Assembly: GCA_963682175.1 (NCBI GenBank)
Contig: OY821775.1
Location: 35,524,053-35,588,052, forward strand
Origin: Triglochin maritima
Taxonomy: Eukaryota > Streptophyta > Magnoliopsida > Alismatales > Juncaginaceae
Length of the DNA: 64,000 bases
Direction of reading: 5' to 3'
The translations under genes were made by a program, and so were the position numbers. This document shows, piece after piece, positions 56,694-64,000 of this stretch. Below the pieces are notes generated by a model that saw only the letters and a list, made by a program, of their open reading frames with translations, did no database searches and was not told the origin of the DNA. The number at the start of each line of letters is the position of its first letter. Position 1 is the stretch's first letter.

Positions 56694-58680
56694 ATGGGAC
56701 GTTGGGCTCGTTTTGGTGAGAGCGCTCAACTTGAGAGAGTGCATTTTTCTGAGATAGATGGTCTAGGTGATCAACCATCTCCGCCTCGTGCTCCTTTGAA
56801 ACAGGAGGCCGAGTCGTGCTCTATACATAGATTACCTCGGTCCACTCCGACCACCACGTAGACCTCCTCCTCCGACTCTAGAGGAGGAGGGTCTCGGTCA
56901 GGATTGAGCTTTGGGTGCCCCACCACCTTTAGCTCTACAGGAAAGATCGATGACTTTGTGGGAGCGGACCCATCCAGTTCGGACCGTACAGCCTTCTGCA
57001 TAGTTCTCCCGCCTGCTCACGGGAATTACTATGAGCTAAAATCGCAATATGTGCGCATACTTCCTACCTTCACTGCTAATAAGGAGGATCTCTATATCTT
57101 TTTACGTGAATTCGAGGAGGTATGCTCCATGTTCAAGCTTCAACAACTTGACGAGGACTCCATCCGGTGGAGGATCATTTCTTTCGCGTTGAAGGATAAC
57201 GCGAAGAAATGGATGTACAGCCTCCCTGCAAACTCGATTCGGTATTAGGATGACTTTGTGACCATCTTTCTGAAGAGGTTCTTCCCCGAAAGGAAGAATC
57301 AACAAATACGTCACCAGATACATTAAATGTATCAGACTGAGACCGAATCCTTTCAAGTTTTCTTGGAAAGGTTCAAGGACCTTCTCTTGCAGTGCCCTCA
57401 TCATGGGATTGAGCTGTGGCAAATTGTTTATGAGGATCTCAACTACAACACCCCCACATTGTTGAAGTCGATGTGTCAGGGTGATTTCGAAATGAAGCTC
57501 ATTCATGAGGCATGGGATACATTTGAAGTAATGGCTGAACGTACCCTTGAGTGGGACGCCATGAGAGATCCACCAGTCGGCAGGTCTTTTGGTCGAGCTG
57601 GATCATATCAAGTTGAGTTAACTATTGCATCTGAGGCGAAAATGGTTGATCTCATGCGTAGGATTGAAAGTCTAGAGTTGGACCGAGCTCCTATAGCTTA
57701 GGTTGCTACTCCCAATGCAATGTATCAGCAGTGGCCCCGTAACGACTCGTACAATTACTTCTCATGGGGGCCTAAGGGGACAACGGTCAGAGCTTGCACG
57801 CTGAACCTCGACCTCCACCTTATCACCCTCCACGCCCATCGGCGACCTACCAACCCCCACATCAAAGTTCTCAGCCCCATAATCACCAACATACTAAGGC
57901 CTCACCATCATGTTATTCTAGTCAGACTCTACCTCAGCCGGTTGACCGAAGAGACTCTTCATGGAGAGCATGCAAACCATGCTTGCAGCAAATGACTCCA
58001 CGATCAAAGCATTGGAAGCGTAAGTTAGCCAGTTGGCTCTTCAGCTCCATGAACATGAGAAGGGTCAATTCCCAAGTCAACCCGGGGTGAATCCCCGGGG
58101 TACACAATCTCAAGGAAGGCCACTACTACCTCAAGCTACCTCTGAACCGACCCATCATCTCAATGTGATTCATACTTTGAGGTCCAGTAAGGAGATGGAC
58201 AACCACATTGGGTTGCATTCCTTGCAATCACCATCTCTTGGTGTCACCAAACCTACGGTGATACCTACATCTAAGAGGGGGTCGAACCCTGAGGTCCCCT
58301 TGTCTCATCTTGGGTTAAAGGAATCAGATTCTGAGGTTTCCACAAATGTTTCTATGAACCAGAATTCTGAGGTTCCTTCGAAAGACCCTTATGCTCCGAA
58401 AGCGCCATTCCGTGAGCACCTTAAAATGTAAACTTTAGATCAGCATGACAAGATGTTTGAGATCTTTCGGCAAGTTAAAGTGAACATCCATGTGTTGGAG
58501 GTGATTCAGCAAATGTCACCTTATGCCAAGGTTATCAAGGACGTATGCACTATGAAGAGAAAAACTGATGTTCCCAAGAAAGCTTTTCTTGCGGCTAACG
58601 TGAGTTCATTGTTCGCACAACAAACGCAAGTCAAATACAAGGACCCTGGTTGTCCTACTATTTGTTGTGTGATTGGTGAT
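56694..58680 (+). pseudogene. Gypsy gag and start of protease
   Basis: Start MGRWARFGESAQLERVHF at 56694. A frameshift before about 56900 leads to the gag domain: LPTFTANKEDLYIFLREFEE, WRIISFALKDNAKKWMYSLP, then after UAG (57246) DDFVTIFLKRFFPERK, after UAA (57324) MYQTETESFQVFLERFKDLL and AWDTFEVMAERTLEWDAM. A proline/histidine-rich linker follows in two further frames (57720-58430). Then HDKMFEIFRQVKVNIHVLEV, and VKYKDPGCPTICCVIGD, where the protease breaks off at about 58680. Its structure equals the minus gag at 11748-13919. Confidence 0.82.
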
Positions 58681-58684
58681 CGAT

Positions 58685-60124
58685 TGAACGTTTTAAAATA
58701 ACCACAAGTGCACAGCCGCGTTGAAGCAGTGGCAAATATGGGTCGATCCACAGGGAGGTGTGTCGACTCTGGTTTGCATGAAGTCAAATGGCAACAAAAG
58801 GGGGAAGAGTTTTTTTATGCGAATCTATACTACAGTAAACTACTAAGACAAAAATGCAAAGGAAAGCGACAAACGATTACTTCGAACAAAACTAATAAAA
58901 CTTAATACTAAGCTGTGAATCAGGAAGAGAGAGACCCCTAGGGGTGGAGTGTGTGCACACATATAAAAAGATGGTGAAGAATTCATTCAATAGGCACAAA
59001 CGTAGGTAACGTTTTCATGTATAGGAAGTGTCTAAAGGTTATGCCAAAACCAATCAATCCATTCACTAACCTAGTTATTAACATTGATATACACAAGCTG
59101 GTTATTTCAGAATCTAAACAAGCATGGGAGGTGTCTAAGATTTGTGGCAAAACCCAGCAAGTGCAGTATTCTACTCTAACAAGCAAGCATACATTCATAT
59201 TTATCAACACATTGCAAAATAAAACATTCATTTCCATTCCTTATTGCATGTATGAACATCATCTCCCCCCCTAAAGGGGGATGGAACTACTCTCTAATCG
59301 TTACACTACAAACTACATCAACAAAATGAATCATTCTAATGAAAGGCAATTAAACTAAGCAAACAAGAAATATTAAAAATCTAAATGAAAAGAAACTAAA
59401 CTAAAGAAGCATGCAATAATTAAAAGACAAGACAATATTAAAAGAAACTAAGAAAGATATTTTTTTAACATGACTCACATTGCAAGTGGCATTCTTCTCG
59501 ATCTTGAGTTTTTGCCTCAAGGCTTTTACTCGTAGTGGAGAGAATGCAACCAAGTAATGGGTTAATACAAAAGGAGGAGGAGGAGTTCTATTTATAGCCA
59601 TAGAAAAAGGTAATCGGGGACAATCCCCCGATGTGGGACTAATACAACCTTCCCATAATACATATAAACCCATAACCCATCTCCTTCAGAAACCGGGTAA
59701 GATTCGGACACAAATGGACCAATAATTGGCGGTCCTGGACGGCCAATGGGCGGTCAAGTCTTCCCATATCCGACCCATTTTCGGATATGTTCTTTATTTC
59801 TTCAATTCTTCACATGAACTGCACTTAGATCGGTTATAGGAGTGTCAGTCCGAATGTAATTGCCAAAATACTCCTCATGATAGAGTGAAGTTTCTTCATT
59901 TGCTAATTTGTCCTTTGGGGCTTACATTCAGGTCCTTCTCCCTTGCATCTTAGTCCCTAAGTCTCTCAAATCAGTCCTTTTTCCAGCTTTTAGGTCCTTT
60001 TATGCTTCTTCTCCTCAAACCTATTTATTTCTGAAATTCAAACATAAAACTCGTTACGTAGCATTGTTTAGGTGAAAGATAACGGATATAAGACACAAAT
60101 GTATGCATGAAATGATTTTAATCA
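58685..60124 (-). repeat. 3' LTR of the rightmost minus gypsy
   Basis: Plus reading: GATTGAACGTTTTAAAATAACC...TTTTAATCA. It has CCCCTAGGGGTGGAGTGTG, CCCCTAAAGGGGGATGG, the CTATTTATAGCC TATA (minus) near 59588, and GGCCAATGGGCGGTC at about 59740 in U3. Just beyond the LTR start (minus) is GGTGTGGGGGTATT, a suitable polypurine tract. The left end abuts the broken plus protease. Confidence 0.82.
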
Positions 60125-61469
60125 AATACCCCCACACCTAATTTTTCAAGTCCCGAGCAAAATAAAGAAAGAGAAAAGCGTACGAAAAACAAGAAATCCA
60201 AACTCACTTTCGTAGGAATCACGGTTGCACTTAGCATGTGCAACAAGACGTTAAACCTCCTTGTCGCCAAGGAGGAGTGTTGTCTCCTGAGGGTTTTCAG
60301 CGGATATACCCACAAAATCCGAACATTGATGCATTATTCAGTCTAGACACTCGACTTGTTGGACTTATTTTGTCGATCATTGGACGCAGTAATCCTACGG
60401 GCCGAAACTAAATATGTAATCAGTCCACCACCTAGCCTAGTGAATCATTCGTGCAAATTAATTAAGGACTTAAGTGCAAGACATGGACAACCTCAACATC
60501 CTCAAGTGATACAAAGTGTAAGGTCCATTAAGGTACTTATTTGCATTACTTTTTTTCTTTTTCTTTATTTTTCTTACTAGTTAGAGTTTCATTCTCCGAG
60601 GGTCAGGTTTCGTGCATCATTGCCTATGAGGACTTACACTATCACGTAAACCTTTCCCCAAATCTCCACATAGGCAATCACGTACACCTTTCTGGGTCCT
60701 TCTCTCTTTCATCTCAGTCCATAAGTCTTGCAACTTAGTCCTTTTCCTTGCTTTTGAGTCCTTTTTGAATCTCTTCTTCTCAAACCTATTGATTCCTGAA
60801 ACTTAAACATAAACTCATTACATAGCATTGCTTAGGCTAAAAATAGAAGATATAAACACAAATATATGCATGATATGATGTCAATCAAATACCCCCACAC
60901 CTACCTTTTACTAATCTCGAGCAAAACGAAGAAAGAGAAAAATTAAACAAAGGAAAAAACATACGTAAAACAGGGAAATCCTAACTCACTTTCGTAGGAA
61001 TCACGGTTGCAGTTAGCACGTGCAACAAGTCGTTAAACCGCCTTGTCACCAAGCTGGAGGAGTGTTGTCTCCTGAGGGTTTTAAATGGATATACCCACAA
61101 AATCCGAACATTGATCCATTAATCAACCTAGAAATACAACTCGATGGACTCATTTTCGTCGAGCATTGGACGCGGTCATTCTATGGGCCGACTCTATATA
61201 TGTAATTAGTCCACAAATCTAGCCTAAAGAATCATTCATGAAAGTTAATTAAGGACTTTAGTGAAAGACATGGACAACCTTAACATCCTCAAGTGATACA
61301 AAGTGTAAAGTCCATTACGGTTCTTATTTGCATTACCATTTCTTTCTTTTCTTCTTCTATTTTTTACTAGTTGGTGTGTAATTCTCCAGGTTCAGGTTTC
61401 ATGCATCATTACCTATGAGGACTTACAATATCACGTACACATTTTCCCACATCTCCACATAGGGCAATC
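59931..61469 (-). repeat. Tandem duplication, 764-bp unit, two copies
   Basis: Unit 59931-60694 and unit 60695-61469 share the order GGTCCTTCTC, CAAACCTATT, TACATAGCATTG, AATACCCCCACACCTA, CTTTCGTAGGAATCACGG, TTGTCTCCTGAGGGTTTT, ATACCCACAAAATCCGAACA and CCTATGAGGACTTACA. Each unit includes the LTR start, the polypurine tract and upstream DNA. Confidence 0.85.
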
Positions 61470-62376
61470 CCTACCACCCGTTTAATAGGAGTTCGGTCGG
61501 TGCATCCCAACTCAGATGACTCGAAAGCACCACGCACAATGTCCCCTCAAACCTAATTTCCTGAGTGATAGGAGTCGTGTGGGAAGAGAGAATACCTACT
61601 CACTTATTTCTTATCTACACATGAACCAAGACCCCTACACTTAATGTCTCAAAACAAGAGTTAAAGGGTCATTGACTACAACAAACTTTCTTATATTAAC
61701 GGACACGAATTATTGACTCACTAAGTTCAGGGTGGACTTCTTTAAATGTTTGAATACTAAACCCTATGATTACTCGCCCCCGAGGGAAAACCGGGGTGCA
61801 TCCTAAGGACTCGATAAGACCCAAAGCCGGTATACTATGTATCCTAATGCATCAAGTTAAAGACAATTTTGGGAGCTTTCTTTTTACTTTGCCTCTCAAC
61901 GGTTTTGCACATTCCAAACACATGAAGATTTTGAAAGAAATGTGAAAATTGAAAGCGCTAGGCAAGCAAAAGAAGACAAGTAACCTAAGGATCATGGCAA
62001 GCAGATATATTGATATTAAATGTAGCATACTAACATGACCCTATCCATACACACAAAAGAAAACAAAATCAAAGGAAAAAGACTCGACTATGTACCACGT
62101 AAAACTCCCCCCTCCACAACTAGTTTATGCATTGTCCTCAATGAATGTGAGCATGAAACTGCATGGATTTATGCATGAAAAAAGGAAGATCTTACCAACA
62201 TGAAGCGCAAAAGGATGTTCATGGTTATGTTGATTGACACAAACCCGAATTCCCTCAAAACCTGAGAGATGATAAAGAAGGGATAAAATACGTGAAAGAA
62301 ATGAGGCCCAAATACAAAAGGGTTGGGCCCCACAACAATCAATGCTCTCTCATGGAGTCTTTTTTTTTAAATATAA
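61470..62376. other. Gypsy 3' internal region without recognisable gene
   Basis: No domain was recognised. The region has blocks such as GTTCGGTCGGTGCATCCC and CCCCGAGGGAAAACCGGGG and could be the 3' untranslated or eroded env-like region of the minus gypsy. Confidence 0.4.
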
Positions 62377-63603
62377 CTATGTAAAAAAATAAATTCCCAT
62401 CTTCATTTGTGAAAGGACATCAAATGAGAACCTCAAAAGTGGGTCAATGCACTTGGAAAGGGAACATGATGCCACGTGGGGCCAGAATACTCCTGTTTGG
62501 CCCCCCTCACAAAGAGAACAAGATGAAAGGAGAGGTTCATGAATTAGACTCAAAGGCGTGTCATCCAAATGATCAAACTGAAAGAGCTTGAACCTCCCAA
62601 GAGATTGGGAAATAAGGGGCAACGGAAGAAGAGTTTTTCCCCTTTGCGGTATTGAAGTTATGATCGTCAATCCAAACTCTCCAACAAACATGTTGGTGGG
62701 TCGGAACGAGGTCAAGAACCTCGTTAGGCATGTCTGACTCAGCAGGCGAAAAGAAAATGGGTCTCTTACACAAGGTATCCTCAAAGGAACTCCTAATGCC
62801 CTCATTAGCCATGTAGTTGTTTGATGTTCCATCATTTCCAAGATGATCAGGAACAATAGTGAGAGGCAAACTCTCATTAGGTCGTTTGAAATCAAGGGTA
62901 CTTGGGAGCTCTTGCTCCACCAGAGGTGAGTCCTTAAGAGGCACAACATGAAGATCACATGGCTCAAGGGCCACAAGACAAAAAGATGTCGCACAATCTT
63001 GTTCCAACTCATAATAAAGTTGGTCCATGTTAATCTCAATTTGGATCGAATCCCCCACCATGTGATCGTGAATTGAAACCCCAGGTCCCTCAGACTGACT
63101 AGGAGTTGGACTTTGAAAGATTGTCCTTTGAATTTGTGGATGTGGTGGTGGTTTGATATCAGAAAATAAATCCTCATGTTAACAAGAAATGTGACCATCC
63201 TCACATTTATTAATTGTTCTGTAATTTGACTCAGATAAATTTCCATAGTTTGCAGGGAATTTTGAGTGGACTTCATTACATTTTGAGTGGTTTCCATGAC
63301 CGTTTGGAGGGTTTGCTCTAAAGAATCAAGTATGGGGTCAACTTTGAGGCTCAAGTCAGAATTTGGGAAATTGTTGGGTTGGGTGTTGATAGGCTGAGAA
63401 TGAGGCCAATGATTTAGAGTAGGGTGTTGGTAGAATTCTGGGTATTCGGGACAAGGATACTGGGGTGGAAATGATGTATAAGAATTTGAATCCATCCCTC
63501 TCGGGTTGTACGCGGATGGGTAAGGGTCACATTGAGAATTTTGGGAAAAAGTGTGCTCATACTCAGGCTCGGGGGCAACATAAGGACATTCCCCCGAAAA
63601 CAT
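62377..63603 (-). pseudogene. Gag-like linker ORF of the minus gypsy (frame-shifted)
   Basis: From 63603, MFSGECPYVAPEPEYEHTFS leads into a proline/tyrosine-rich stretch (YNPRGMDSNSYTSFPPQYPC), then a heptad-like coiled segment (LEQTLQTVMETTQNVMKSTQ). This resembles the C-terminal gag region of Athila/Tat-type elements. After about 63200 the original frame is probably that of 63061-62573 (MVGDSIQIEINMDQLYYELE, SLPLTIVPDHLGNDGTSNNY), acidic and unrecognised. The long 408-codon frame past that point is therefore partly accidental. Confidence 0.55.
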
Positions 63604-64000
63604 GACCGCTCAACACGCAATAGTCACACGGTACAACTACTGGAGCTATCGGTGCACTCATGTCATCTACCAGATGCATGAAAGAGGCCAAAGGTCCTTG
63701 TAATGTTTGAGTTTGTTGGCCAACATATGATCCAACATAACTAGATAGTGGTATAGCAGTCGGTGCCTCTCTCATATCACCCCAATATGAAGATTGCTTA
63801 GCCAAACAATTAAGATCGTCCCAACCATACGGGGTGTTTGTCTGAGGCACTCCAAGATGCATGGGTCCAGAGTATGAGGGGGAATTATCCTGGTCCCAAC
63901 AATGATATGGATGGTCGCCCATGTAACCATACACCTCAACAAAAAACTCTCAAGTCGACCACTCTCACCACCACGAGGCCAAGCTCGCAAAAAGTGCTCG
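63563..64000 (-). pseudogene. Upstream gag-like fragment of the minus gypsy
   Basis: Two overlapping frames at the window edge. 63990-63772 starts MRAWPRGGESGRLESFLLRC, similar in layout to the RWARFGESAQLERVHF start of the other gag genes. 63934-63563 reads MYGYMGDHPYHCWDQDNSPS with repeated YVGSYVG and a C-terminal CDYC. A frameshift joins them. This supports a gag start close to the window's right edge. Confidence 0.5.

Larger units (their letters stand above)
34958..58680 (+). mobile_element. Plus-strand Athila/Tat-like gypsy, host of the nested copia elements
   Basis: The 5' LTR begins at 34958 (TGACATCATATCATTC) and is cut at 35533 by a copia insertion. It resumes near 54680 and ends at 55604 (AACACAATCA). 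Then come the degenerate tRNA-Asp primer site, a 1.06-kb leader and gag to about 58680, where the protease start breaks into a minus-strand LTR. There is no pol or 3' LTR. The uninterrupted relative at 20930-22325 confirms the order of the two LTR halves. Confidence 0.78.
58685..64000 (-). mobile_element. Minus-strand gypsy, continuing beyond the window
   Basis: 3' LTR at 58685-60124, then a tandemly repeated 3' segment, a non-coding stretch and gag-like ORFs to the window edge. No reverse transcriptase or integrase lies between gag and the 3' LTR, so it is a deleted or non-autonomous type. Confidence 0.7.

Noticed and set aside
62377..63200. The second half of the 408-codon ORF as a real protein
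   Set aside because: The overlapping frame at 62573-63061 has a more protein-like composition; the long frame is rich in Leu/Ser as expected of an accidental reading.
1..64000. Host protein-coding genes, tRNA, rRNA, CRISPR, or an integrated pararetrovirus
   Set aside because: No intron-exon gene with non-transposon homology, no cloverleaf or rRNA sequence, no regular repeat-spacer array, and no movement or coat protein pattern was seen; all coding remnants fit transposon families.

Overview
This window is plant nuclear DNA made almost entirely of transposable elements. I found no host gene, tRNA, rRNA or CRISPR array. The evidence for a plant is the families present: CACTA (En/Spm) transposases of the TNP2/DUF4218/DUF4216 type, Ty1/copia elements primed by initiator-Met tRNA, Athila/Tat-like Ty3/gypsy elements with a tRNA-Asp type primer site, and a hAT-type element with TAGGGGTGTAAAC-like ends. 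It looks like an AT-rich, repeat-rich angiosperm genome; I cannot name the species. No element here looks autonomous: every transposase or polyprotein has stops, frameshifts or deletions.

Layout, left half. 1-5505 is the 3' part of a CACTA element running + (its 5' end is outside the window). Its terminus lies at 5491-5505, and it carries a solo LTR at 4074-5373 with a perfect GATCT target duplication. 5506-9309 holds two further CACTA remnants. They share a subterminal region rich in the palindrome TGTCCTTTAAAGGACA, and they are cut by a gypsy LTR fragment at 7302-8200. 9310-19560 is one minus-strand gypsy element: truncated 3' LTR with a nested 448-bp hAT-like element, protease and gag remnants, and a 5' leader. 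A 3.07-kb minus-strand copia derivative with TSD AATGA (14648-17712) is nested in that leader, and the 5' LTR follows at 18007-19560. A second, truncated gypsy copy follows (19561-20805). Next come pieces of a CACTA terminus wrapped around a plus-strand gypsy LTR fragment (20806-22775).

Middle. From 22902 (CACTACAAGAG) to about 34957 there is a CACTA-like territory. It has the TTTAAAGGAC subterminal repeats, minus-strand ORF remnants (23047-24470), a TIR element (24515-25808), a broken plus-strand transposon ORF (26992-29579, split by an LTR), and a roughly 2.1-2.4 kb direct duplication (about 30160-32240 and 32440-34880).

Right half. A plus-strand gypsy element starts at 34958. Its 5' LTR is split by a plus-strand copia element (35534-about 54680), whose own 5' LTR is split by a minus-strand copia array (36068-46640). 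The nest is therefore gypsy, then copia, then copia. The plus copia keeps gag, protease, integrase, RT and RNase H in one frame, broken only by five stop codons. The gypsy resumes at about 54680 (rest of LTR, primer site, leader, gag) and breaks at about 58680. There a minus-strand gypsy element begins (3' LTR, tandemly duplicated 3' end, gag) and runs off the window at 64000.

The most interesting signals are not genes. They are a dense array of GGTCGACC-type palindromes upstream of the TATA box in two LTR families, a perfect 16-bp palindrome repeated in CACTA subterminal DNA, and a GC-rich inverted motif placed twice (U3 and leader) in the gypsy family.
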